This document shows positions 1 to 7,097 of a stretch of DNA of 50,751 bases, piece by piece. The stretch lies in contig DATMFQ010000020.1 in NCBI GenBank assembly GCA_035556075.1, forward strand, positions 1 to 50,751, in the 5' to 3' direction. Under the pieces are notes generated by a model. The model was not told the DNA's origin. It saw only the letters and a program-made list of their open reading frames with translations, and searched no databases. This DNA comes from 73-13 sp035556075 (GTDB lineage: Bacteria; Actinomycetota; Actinomycetes; Actinomycetales; Microbacteriaceae). Both the position numbers and the translations under genes were made by a program. Every line of letters starts with the position of its first letter. Position 1 is the first letter of the stretch.

Positions 1-401
1 CGGCCGATCTCGCCGAGCGGCTGCAAGCACTCGTCGACGACGACCGACCGGGGGAAGCCATCACGACATTCCAGCGGGAGGCCGTCGGGCTACCGGAGGA
101 GTTCATCGAGCAGTTCCGCGCGACACCCGCCTTCGACGCGATCCTCCCGCTCGCGCAGTCGACCGTCTACGACACGATCCTGACTGCGCGGGTCGCGACG
201 CCGACGGACGCGATGGTCGAGGTCGCGATGCCGGTCACGATCCTGTGCGGCGTGCAGACCCTGCCGATCATCACGACGGCCGTGGCACGCCTCGCCGAGG
301 CGATGCCCAGCGCCGAGCTCCTCGAGGTGCCGGAGTCCGTCGGCCACCAGGTCCACCCGATCGCGACCGCGCGCATCCTCGTCGCCCGCCTGGCGGCCTG
401 A
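1..401 (+). CDS. alpha/beta hydrolase, 3' end only
   Basis: The gene runs in from the left edge; reading starts at base 3 and ends with TGA at 399-401, giving 132 C-terminal residues. The end has the usual alpha/beta-hydrolase finish: a hydrophobic strand (PVTILCG), a helix with conserved Pro and Ala, then VPESVGHQVHP, where the His of GHQVHP is in the position of the catalytic histidine. The nucleophile elbow and acid residue would lie upstream of the window, so substrate and exact family cannot be named. It converges on the membrane-protein genes to its right; the 97 bases between them hold no gene. The reading frame is secure, the family assignment is good, and the function is unknown. Confidence 0.7.
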   Translation, partial: ADLAERLQALVDDDRPGEAITTFQREAVGLPEEFIEQFRATPAFDAILPLAQSTVYDTILTARVATPTDAMVEVAMPVTILCGVQTLPIITTAVARLAEAMPSAELLEVPESVGHQVHPIATARILVARLAA

Positions 402-498
402 CGGTCGAGCCGATCGGCACACGATGTCGCTCCTCGCGGGCCTCATCGCGACCCTCGTGGCGAACTAGCGCGCCGCGCGGCCGACGGCCCGCGCCCCG

Positions 499-861
499 TC
501 AGCGGAAGTACGCGTTCGCCTGCCGCGTGTAGAGGAGCACGATGCCGATGAGCGAGAGCGCGCCCGAGATGATCGGCCACACCATCGCGCTCGTGCCCGC
601 CGTCACGCCGAGGCCGAAGATCGCCCCCGCGAGTGAGAGCGCGAGCACGATCGTCGTCAGCACCCGGGCGACCGGGCTGCGGCTGAAGAGGCCCGCCGCG
701 ACGAGCAGCGTCAGGATCCCGAGGATGAGCGACACGATCGAGGACGCCGTGTCGCCCCCGCCGGTCAGCCCGATGATCGCCCCGATCGTGGTGAGGAGCC
801 CGTTGACGAGGACGATGACCGCGACGATCGTCACCCCGGTGGGGCGCCGCGCGCCGGTCAT
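499..861 (-). CDS. small four-helix membrane protein, unknown function
   Basis: A 120-residue protein with four hydrophobic stretches (about residues 8-28, 36-55, 62-82 and 88-108) separated by short polar turns, ending RQANAYFR. It belongs to no family I can name with confidence; small four-TM actinobacterial proteins of this shape are common. The start is set at the ATG at 861 because it overlaps the stop of the upstream DUF2165 gene as ATGA (858-861), which implies translational coupling. It is the last gene of a three-gene unit (DUF4177-like, DUF2165-like, this gene). A longer reading with an Arg-rich N-terminus exists but looks like out-of-frame translation of the neighbouring gene. Confidence 0.7.
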   Translation of the reverse strand: MTGARRPTGVTIVAVIVLVNGLLTTIGAIIGLTGGGDTASSIVSLILGILTLLVAAGLFSRSPVARVLTTIVLALSLAGAIFGLGVTAGTSAMVWPIISGALSLIGIVLLYTRQANAYFR

Positions 862-1400
862 TCGCGAGCTCCGCGCCGCGGACCGACCGCATCCTGCTCG
901 CTGACCGTCGTCGGCGCATTCATGGCCAGCAGCGCCGCGAAGGCGGCGAAGAGGATCGCGAGCGGCATCGCTGTGTCCTTGCCGTTCCACGTGGAGGACT
1001 GCCACATCGCGAACCACTCGGAGCCGATGACGATGAAGCCGAAGAACCAGATGAGCAGGCCGACGCCGTACGCCGAGTAGCCCCAGACACGAGCACGGTC
1101 ATACGCGAGGATGTCGTCGTTGCGGCGCCGGAAGAGCACGACGCCGCCGATGAGGCCGAGCGCCGCGAAGACGCCCTCCGCGACGATGATCCCGAGATAC
1201 GCGACCGTCCAGATCCACGGCACGGTGATCGCCCGCCACATGAGCGCGTTGCCGTCGAAGGTCGTGTCCATGGAGAGGACGTGCTCGACGAACTGGTAGT
1301 TCGAGCCGTAGTCCATGAGGTTGCCCGCGAAGACGAACAGCCCGTACAGACCGGCGAGGAAGACCGTCAGCGACTGTAGGAGACGGAGCGGATGCCGCAT
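858..1400 (-). CDS. DUF2165-like small integral membrane protein
   Basis: A 180-residue membrane protein with about four TM helices (residues 6-26, 54-82, 100-122 and 145-163). Between the last two helices it has GSEWFAMWQSSTWNGKDTA, which resembles the W-x-s-x-x-W-N-G stretch typical of DUF2165 proteins. The start is the ATG at 1400, where the MRHPLRLLQ hydrophobic N-terminus begins; it lies 1 base beyond the stop of the upstream DUF4177-like gene. The role of DUF2165 is unknown. The tight packing with the two neighbouring genes indicates one transcript. Confidence 0.75.
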   Translation of the reverse strand: MRHPLRLLQSLTVFLAGLYGLFVFAGNLMDYGSNYQFVEHVLSMDTTFDGNALMWRAITVPWIWTVAYLGIIVAEGVFAALGLIGGVVLFRRRNDDILAYDRARVWGYSAYGVGLLIWFFGFIVIGSEWFAMWQSSTWNGKDTAMPLAILFAAFAALLAMNAPTTVSEQDAVGPRRGARE

Positions 1401-1401
1401 G

Positions 1402-1587
1402 TCAATGCACCTTTCGTGAGAAGACGAGTTCGATCCGAGGCTCGGCGTGCTGCGACAGGTCGATCGCGTGCACGAATGCCCACCCCTCGGCCGCCTGCGC
1501 GCGGATGATCTCGCGGTAGTCCTCGTCGAGGCGGAGGCCGTCGCGGCGACGCAGCACCGCAACGCTGATGAATGCGTACTCCAGCAT
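1402..1587 (-). CDS. DUF4177-like small protein
   Basis: A 61-residue soluble protein beginning MLEYAFISVAVLRRRDG, with an aromatic-rich pattern (W-x-F-V-H near residue 37) and ending IELVFSRKVH. Its length and beta-alpha-beta look match the DUF4177 type. The start at 1587 is favoured because GGAGGTGAC lies six bases before it; the longer reading from 1626 has no ribosome binding site. It heads a unit with the two membrane-protein genes downstream. Function is unknown. Confidence 0.65.
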   Translation of the reverse strand: MLEYAFISVAVLRRRDGLRLDEDYREIIRAQAAEGWAFVHAIDLSQHAEPRIELVFSRKVH

Positions 1588-1671
1588 CCCGGTCACCTCC
1601 AGCCCGCCTCGGCGAGACACGAGCACGGCGGCGTGCTCGGGGTCAGGCTAGCGCGCGGGCGCGGGCAGGCG

Positions 1672-2580
1672 CTACGACTTCGGCGGGACGCGCCGGTACG
1701 GGTGCACGGTCGCCTGCTCGGCCGCGTCGGCGATGAGCCCCTCCATCGTATTGTTCTTCGCGGCAAGCTTGAGGAAGCGGCCCATCCAGCGTTTGCCGGC
1801 CCGCGCGCGCTTGTCGCCCAGGCCGTCGAGCCCGTACAGCTGCTGGGCCCACTCGGGCAGCAGCGCGAGCAGGCCGTATTGCGTGTTGCGCGCCACCCAG
1901 CGGGCGATGGCGCCCTGGCCGGGCGCCGGGTTGCGCAGTGCGAGCGCGATGGATGCGGCGGGCAGCGTGAGTGCCGCGCGCTCGCCCCAGCCATCGATGA
2001 CGGCGTCGAGCTCCGCCTTCGTCGCCGGGAGCGGCCCGGGCACGTGGAGGAGCTCGGCGGACTTGTGCTGCTCGCGGACGAACTGGTCCTGCTCCGCCGG
2101 CGTCAGCTCGAGCCCGTAGGCCATGGCCGAGGTGAGCGCGCCCCAGACGAAGGTGTTGTGGGTCCAGCGCATCCAGTCGGCCGTCTTGGCCCGCGACACT
2201 TCCTCGCCGGTCTCCGGGTCGCGGATGATCGAGCGCTCGTGGAGCCGGTCCACGTGCGCGGCGGCCGCGTCGGCGTGGGCCCGGTCCCCGAAGTTGACCG
2301 TGATGAGGTAGGCGCCGGTCCGCTTGAATCGGGACTGGGCTGCGACGCCGCCCTCGTTCGCGACCGACGTTTTCGACAGGTGCCACATCTCGCCCGGCTC
2401 GAGCACCTGGAGCAGCACGGCGACGCCGCCGCCGACGTTGAGCCCGGCGGGGTGGGCGATGACCCTCCAGGTGACGCTGCCGGGCCCGTAATACCCGTCG
2501 TCCTGGCGCGGTCCATCGCGCATGGACTTGATGGTGATGTGCTCCGGTGCGGGTGCCGCCCCCGCCTCGACAGTCGTCAT
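1672..2580 (-). CDS. DUF2236 (MpaB/Lcp-type) oxygenase-like protein
   Basis: A 302-residue protein of the DUF2236 family, which includes ER-bound oxygenase MpaB and the haem-containing latex-clearing protein Lcp. Near the N-terminus it has the early G-P-G-S-V-T-W-R segment, and at residues 137-147 MRWTHNTFVWG, the W-x-H-x-T motif in which the His (141) is the family's conserved residue. The start at 2580 has GGGAGG eight bases upstream. The gene lies 47 bases downstream of a LuxR-type regulator read in the same direction, which probably controls it. Whether it binds haem, and its substrate, cannot be read from sequence; many bacterial members are uncharacterised. Confidence 0.8.
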   Translation of the reverse strand: MTTVEAGAAPAPEHITIKSMRDGPRQDDGYYGPGSVTWRVIAHPAGLNVGGGVAVLLQVLEPGEMWHLSKTSVANEGGVAAQSRFKRTGAYLITVNFGDRAHADAAAAHVDRLHERSIIRDPETGEEVSRAKTADWMRWTHNTFVWGALTSAMAYGLELTPAEQDQFVREQHKSAELLHVPGPLPATKAELDAVIDGWGERAALTLPAASIALALRNPAPGQGAIARWVARNTQYGLLALLPEWAQQLYGLDGLGDKRARAGKRWMGRFLKLAAKNNTMEGLIADAAEQATVHPYRRVPPKS

Positions 2581-2627
2581 GGGGCCACCCTCCCGCACGC
2601 CGGCGATGCCAGCGCGAGATGGCAGGT

Positions 2628-3296
2628 TTACGCCAGATCGCCCCGCCGCGACCGCTCGTAGCGCATGCCGAGCTCGAAGCGGGTGCGCGCACCGGCCGCC
2701 GTCATCGCCTCCGCGACGCGACGGCTCACCGTCCGCATCGACACCCCCAGCTCCGCCGAGATCCGTGCGTCGCTCCAGCCGCGCGCGAGCAGGTCGAGCA
2801 CGTCGGTCGCACCCCGCGCGTACTCGCCCCACGAGGTCGCCGCCGCCCAGTGCAGCTCGAACAGCTCGCGCAGCGGCGCGACGACCGACGGCCGCTCGAT
2901 GCGGCGGTGGCCGATCTCGCCCGCCGCATTCCTTTCGGGGACGATCGCGACCGTCCGGTCGTAGATCGCGAACGTCGTCTCGACCGCGAGCACCCGGATC
3001 TCGAAGCCGAGGCTGAGCGCGAGCGCGACGAGGTCCTCCGCGGGTCGCTCGAGCGCGCCCGGCGGGACGATCACCCGGCCGGTGAGGTGGCCCTCGCCGA
3101 CGACCGTCCCCACGATGTCCCGGTCGAACTCAGCGAGCCAGTCGCGCTCGGCGAACGTCCCGTCGACGATGAGTTCCATCCGGAATGGCTCGCCCGCGGC
3201 GAGGAGCGCCGGGTCCCGCTCGGTGCGCGCCTCCCACCAGTGGGCCCAATAGCCCTGCTCACCCGCGCGGAACGCCTCCGACCCCTCGCCCACCAT
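2628..3296 (-). CDS. LuxR-type HTH transcriptional regulator
   Basis: A 222-residue protein with a C-terminal helix-turn-helix of the LuxR/GerE type (about residues 163-212: LLARGWSDARISAELGVS, then RTVSRRVAEAM). The N-terminal 150 residues look like the sensor-like region of TrmB/LuxR single-domain regulators and contain no recognisable receiver or PAS motif. The first ATG is followed by MVGEGSEAF; there is no strong ribosome binding site. It sits directly upstream of the DUF2236 gene, so local control is the simplest role. Confidence 0.75.
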   Translation of the reverse strand: MVGEGSEAFRAGEQGYWAHWWEARTERDPALLAAGEPFRMELIVDGTFAERDWLAEFDRDIVGTVVGEGHLTGRVIVPPGALERPAEDLVALALSLGFEIRVLAVETTFAIYDRTVAIVPERNAAGEIGHRRIERPSVVAPLRELFELHWAAATSWGEYARGATDVLDLLARGWSDARISAELGVSMRTVSRRVAEAMTAAGARTRFELGMRYERSRRGDLA

Positions 3297-3314
3297 CCGG
3301 CCGAGCCTACCGAG

Positions 3315-3812
3315 CTACGCGGTCGGCTTGCCGCGGTTGCGTCGCCGGATCTCCTTCGGCGGCCGCCCCCCGAGGAACGACTCGCCGGACGACACGACGA
3401 AGCCGCGGCGCAGCGCCTGCCGGCCGACGAGCATGCGGAAGCCCATCTCGTCCCGGTTGCTCAGCGTGAACTCGGCGCGCAGCTCGCGGCCCATGAGCAC
3501 GAGCGGCAGCTGCACGACGACCCGCTCCTCGACGTGCCCGGACGAGCTTCGCACCCGCCGCCGATCGTGCACGGGACGCTCGACGACGACCTCATCCTCA
3601 GTCGATTCCTGCCACGGCCGCACCCGGAATCGCACCCACTCGCGACCGTCCCGGACGAACTCCTCGAGGTCATAGGCGTGCAGTGCGGAGGTCCGCGCGC
3701 CCGTGTCGAGCTTCGCCTTGATCCACGGCACCCCGATCGCCGGGAGGCTCACCCATTCTCTCCACCCGACGGGCGTGTATGAATGGGGGTGATCCTTCAC
3801 ACCGCCCATCAT
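3315..3812 (-). CDS. RimK-associated retropepsin-like zinc protease
   Basis: A 165-residue member of the ATP-dependent zinc protease family (PF05618), retropepsin-fold proteins commonly encoded beside rimK. The signature is VGWREWVSLP followed by KAKLDTGARTSALHA (about residues 32-46), where DTGA is the aspartyl-protease-like motif. The central part is beta-rich and ends with FLGGRPPKEI. Two ATGs overlap at 3812 and 3809, and GTG at 3800 is also possible; none has a clear ribosome binding site. It is divergent from rimK with only 14 bases between the two start codons, so the promoters must overlap the opposite gene or the genes are leaderless. Confidence 0.8.
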   Translation of the reverse strand: MMGGVKDHPHSYTPVGWREWVSLPAIGVPWIKAKLDTGARTSALHAYDLEEFVRDGREWVRFRVRPWQESTEDEVVVERPVHDRRRVRSSSGHVEERVVVQLPLVLMGRELRAEFTLSNRDEMGFRMLVGRQALRRGFVVSSGESFLGGRPPKEIRRRNRGKPTA

Positions 3813-3826
3813 GCAGGGGAATCCCG

Positions 3827-5014
3827 ATGCGACTCGCCATCCTCTCCCGCGCGCCCCGCGCGTACTCGACGCAGCGCCTCAAGGCGGCCGCGATCCAGCG
3901 CGGGCACGACACGAAGGTGCTCGACACGCTGCGCTTCGCGATCGACCTCACCGGCCCTGACCCGGACCTCCACTACCGCGGTCGCCAGCTCAGCGATTAC
4001 GACGCGATCGTGCCCCGCATCGGCGCCTCGATCACCTACTTCGGCACGGCGGTGGTCCGGCAGTTCGAGCAGATGGACGTGTACACGCCGAACACGGCGA
4101 CCGGGATCACGAATGCGCGGGACAAGCTCCGCGCGACCCAGATTCTGTCGCGACACGGGATCGGGATGCCGGCCACCGCATTCGTCCGGAATCGTGCCGA
4201 CGTGCGCCCCGCGATCGAGCAGGTCGGCGGCGCCCCCGTCGTCATCAAGCTCCTCGAGGGCACCCAGGGCATCGGGGTCATCCTCGCGCCCGACGCGAAG
4301 GTCGCCGAGGCGATCATCGAGACGCTGCACTCGACGAACCAGAATGTGCTCATCCAGCACTTCGTCGCTGAGAGCCGCGGGCGCGACATTCGCGCGCTCG
4401 TCGTCGGCGACCGGGTCGTCGCGGCGATGCGGCGCACGGCGCGCGGCGACGAGTTCCGGTCGAACGTGCATCGTGGCGGCTCGGTCGCGCCCGTCGAGCT
4501 CGACGAGGCGTACGCGGCGGCGGCGGTGCGCTCGGCGCAGATCATGGGCCTCAAGGTCGCCGGTGTCGACATGCTCGAGGGCGAGGACGGCCCCCTCGTC
4601 ATGGAGGTCAACTCCTCGCCGGGCCTGCGCGGCATCGAGGAGGCGACCCGGCTCGACGTCGCCGGCGCGATCGTCGACCACATCGCCGACCGGGTCGCGT
4701 TCCCCGACATCGACGTGCGGCAGCGCCTCAGCGTCTCGACCGGCTACGGCGTCGCCGAGCTCATCGTGCACGCGGGCGCCGACATCATCGGCAAGTCGAT
4801 CGACGACTCCGGCCTGCGCGACCGCGACATCACCGTCCTGACGCTCCATCGCGGCGCGACCGTCGTGCCGAATCCGCGCAAGGGCACCCTGCTGCAGGAC
4901 GGCGACCGGCTGCTGTGCTTCGGCAAGCTCGAGGAGATGCGCTCGATGGTGCCGGAGCGGCGGCAGCGCCGACGGGTGCGGCGACTGCCGAAGCAGCCGA
5001 TCTCGGAGGCCTGA
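3827..5014 (+). CDS. rimK: RimK-type ATP-grasp ligase with C-terminal TrkA-C domain
   Basis: A 395-residue ATP-grasp ligase of the RimK family, which joins glutamate or similar amino acids to a protein or small-molecule carboxylate. Residues 1-300 form the ligase: N-terminal MRLAILSRAPRAYSTQRL, the P-x-V-I-K-x-L-E-G-T-Q-G-I-G-V loop at 138-151, and the Mg-binding VMEVNSSPGLRGIE near 258-271. Residues about 304-372 form a separate TrkA-C (RCK-C) ligand-binding fold (GVAELIVHAGADIIGKSI through DGDRLLCFG), followed by an Arg-rich tail. The TrkA-C part may sense a nucleotide or other ligand; that is inference. The start at 3827 is preceded by AGGGGA. Its divergent neighbour is the zinc protease usually found with this ligase. 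Confidence 0.85.
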   Translation: MRLAILSRAPRAYSTQRLKAAAIQRGHDTKVLDTLRFAIDLTGPDPDLHYRGRQLSDYDAIVPRIGASITYFGTAVVRQFEQMDVYTPNTATGITNARDKLRATQILSRHGIGMPATAFVRNRADVRPAIEQVGGAPVVIKLLEGTQGIGVILAPDAKVAEAIIETLHSTNQNVLIQHFVAESRGRDIRALVVGDRVVAAMRRTARGDEFRSNVHRGGSVAPVELDEAYAAAAVRSAQIMGLKVAGVDMLEGEDGPLVMEVNSSPGLRGIEEATRLDVAGAIVDHIADRVAFPDIDVRQRLSVSTGYGVAELIVHAGADIIGKSIDDSGLRDRDITVLTLHRGATVVPNPRKGTLLQDGDRLLCFGKLEEMRSMVPERRQRRRVRRLPKQPISEA

Positions 5015-5083
5015 GGCACTACTGCAAACCCGGCGATCACGGTACGGTGAACACGTTTCGTGTCCAGACAAAGGAGTCACATC

Positions 5084-5686
5084 ATGGCGCAGACGCTCGA
5101 TTCGCAGGTCCGGGGCCTCTGGTGGCTCGTGTTGATTCGGGGCGTCCTCTTCGTGCTGCTGGGGATCGCCGCGCTGCTGCAGCCAGCGGTCGCCGTCGTC
5201 GCATTCACGCTCGTCTTCGGCATCTACGCGATCGTCGACGGCGTGATGGTCATCATCGCCGCGATCGCCGCCCGCAAGGACTACTCGGGCTGGGGCTGGC
5301 TCGTCGTGCAGGGCATCCTCACCGTCATCGCCGGTGTGCTCATCGTCTCCCTCCCGGCCGCCGCCGGGCTCGTCGGCGTCTTCGCCCTCCTGTGGTTCCT
5401 CGCCATCTCCGCATTCGTCGGCGGCATCATGCAGCTCGTCGCGGCCGCCCGCACAAAGGGCGGCGCCAAGGGGTGGAACATTGTCGGCGGCATCATCGAC
5501 ATCATCTTCGGCATCCTCATCGCGGTGCTCGCGATCACCTCACCGGCCGGGGCCGTCCTCGCGACCGTGTGGGTCGTCGCCATCGGCGCGATCATCCTGG
5601 GCGTCGTCCTCATCGTCGCGGCATTCCGGGTCAAGCGCGGTGACCTCCGCGTCATCGAGGAGGAGGTCCCGGCCGGGGTCGTGTGA
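5084..5686 (+). CDS. DUF308/HdeD-like six-TM membrane protein
   Basis: A 200-residue integral membrane protein with six helices in three similar hairpins, each with G-x-x-x-I/L patterns (WWLVLIRGVLFVLLGIAAL, then FGIYAIVDGVMVI, and so on). This is the DUF308/HdeD family; HdeD is linked to acid resistance in E. coli, but the actinobacterial members have no fixed role. The start at 5084 is supported by AAAGGAG eight bases upstream. A weak promoter may lie at 5022-5048 (CTGCAA, then TACGGT), leaving a leader of about 30 bases. Confidence 0.8.
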   Translation: MAQTLDSQVRGLWWLVLIRGVLFVLLGIAALLQPAVAVVAFTLVFGIYAIVDGVMVIIAAIAARKDYSGWGWLVVQGILTVIAGVLIVSLPAAAGLVGVFALLWFLAISAFVGGIMQLVAAARTKGGAKGWNIVGGIIDIIFGILIAVLAITSPAGAVLATVWVVAIGAIILGVVLIVAAFRVKRGDLRVIEEEVPAGVV

Positions 5687-5719
5687 CCGGGGCGCGTGCA
5701 AGTAAGGGGGACGGCACGA

Positions 5720-6163
5720 ATGGGTGAGTACGAGATCCGTCGATCCATCGAGATCGCGGCCCCGCCCGAGCGGATCCTTGACCTGCTGACGAGTTTCCGG
5801 CAGTGGCGGCGGTGGTCGCCGTTCGAACAGCAGGATGCGGACCTCGAGCGCGACTACCGGGGTGCGGCGCGCGGCGTGGGGGCGATCTACGAGTACCGGG
5901 GCAAGCGCTCCGGCGCGGGCACGCTCGAGATCACGGAGGCGAGCGACCGCCACGTCCATGTGCGGGTGTCGTTCCGCAAGCCGTTCAAGACGGTGAGCGA
6001 GCACGACTTCCTGCTCCGTGACGGCAGCGAGTCGACGGACGTCACGTGGCGCATGGTCGGCACCCAGAATGCGCTGACGAAGTTCGTCTTCCCCGCCCAG
6101 AAGTTCCTCGGTCCCGTCTTCGACCAGGGCCTCCAACAGCTCAAGGGCGTCGCCGAGGGCTGA
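5720..6163 (+). CDS. SRPBCC (polyketide cyclase/START-like) protein
   Basis: A 147-residue SRPBCC-fold protein. It begins with the family's typical IRRSIEIAAPPERILDLLTSFRQWRRWSPFE, in which W-x-x-W-S-P-F closes the ligand pocket, and ends in the long helix FLGPVFDQGLQQLKGVAEG. Such proteins bind hydrophobic ligands; the ligand is unknown. The start at 5720 is preceded by AAGGGGG. It follows the DUF308 gene by 33 bases and may share its transcript. Confidence 0.75.
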   Translation: MGEYEIRRSIEIAAPPERILDLLTSFRQWRRWSPFEQQDADLERDYRGAARGVGAIYEYRGKRSGAGTLEITEASDRHVHVRVSFRKPFKTVSEHDFLLRDGSESTDVTWRMVGTQNALTKFVFPAQKFLGPVFDQGLQQLKGVAEG

Positions 6164-6180
6164 GCGCGCGCGCCGGTGGC

Positions 6181-7023
6181 TCAGAGCGCGACGCGCTCCG
6201 GGTGCGTGTAGACCGTGAAGCCCCGGCCGCGGCTGAAGCCGACGAGGGTCAGGCCCGATCGCTCGGCGAGGTCGCGGGAGAGTGACGACGGTGCGCCGAC
6301 CGCGGCGAGCATGGGGATCCCCGCGAGCCGCGCCTTCTGCACGAGCTCGAAGGAGGCACGGCCCGAGACCTGGAGGACGGTGCCGCGCAGCGGCAGCAGG
6401 TCCTGCTGGAGGGCCCAGCCGACGGCCTTGTCGACAGCGTTGTGCCGGCCGACATCCTCCCGGACGACGAGCAGCTCGCCGTCGGCGCGGAAGATCCCCG
6501 CCGCGTGGACGCCACCCGTCTCGTCGAAGACGGCCTGTGCCGCACGGAGGCGATCCGGGAGCTCCGCGAGCACCTCGGGGGTGACCACTGTCTCGTCGGA
6601 ATTCAGTGACCAGCGGGCGTCCTTCTCGATCGCGTCGATCGACTCGGTGCCGCAGATGCCGCACGCCGAGGTCATCACCGAGTGGCGCGCGGCCGCGTCA
6701 GCGGGGGGCGTCGCGCCGGGGGCGAGTTCCGCATTCACGGTGTTGCCAAAGATCGCCCCCGCGACCTGTCCGAGGGAGGCGAGGTGAGCGCGCTCCGTGA
6801 TGACGCCCTCGCCGACGAGGAAGCCGGCGACGAGATCGAGGTCGTCGCCCGGCGTGCGCATGGTGATCGACCACGACTGGCCGTCGATGCGGATCTCGAG
6901 CGGTTCCTCCACTGCGATCGCATCGTCGCGATGGTCGATGCGCGGCGCGGCGCCGCCATCCCCGAGCCGGACCCGCGTCACGGGCTCCTGTGTCACCGAC
7001 CCCTGCAGGAGTGCACCAGCCAT
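6181..7023 (-). CDS. fdhD: FdhD sulfurtransferase for molybdenum-cofactor sulfuration
   Basis: A 280-residue FdhD protein, the factor that passes sulfur from a cysteine desulfurase to the bis-MGD cofactor of formate-dehydrogenase-type enzymes. The conserved SACGICG motif with the reactive C121-x-x-C124 pair is present, as are VEEPLEIRIDGQ near the start, GGVHAAGIF and VREDVGRHNAVDKA (about 193-206). The start at 7023 has GGTGAGGT four bases upstream. It is divergent from the FdhF/YdeP-type oxidoreductase, its likely client, across 74 bases. Confidence 0.95.
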   Translation of the reverse strand: MAGALLQGSVTQEPVTRVRLGDGGAAPRIDHRDDAIAVEEPLEIRIDGQSWSITMRTPGDDLDLVAGFLVGEGVITERAHLASLGQVAGAIFGNTVNAELAPGATPPADAAARHSVMTSACGICGTESIDAIEKDARWSLNSDETVVTPEVLAELPDRLRAAQAVFDETGGVHAAGIFRADGELLVVREDVGRHNAVDKAVGWALQQDLLPLRGTVLQVSGRASFELVQKARLAGIPMLAAVGAPSSLSRDLAERSGLTLVGFSRGRGFTVYTHPERVAL

Positions 7024-7097
7024 TTGACCTCACCGCCTTTACGTAGAATGGTCCCATAGTCGGGCTGTGGATGAGCCGCTCGACGAGGAGGATCGGC

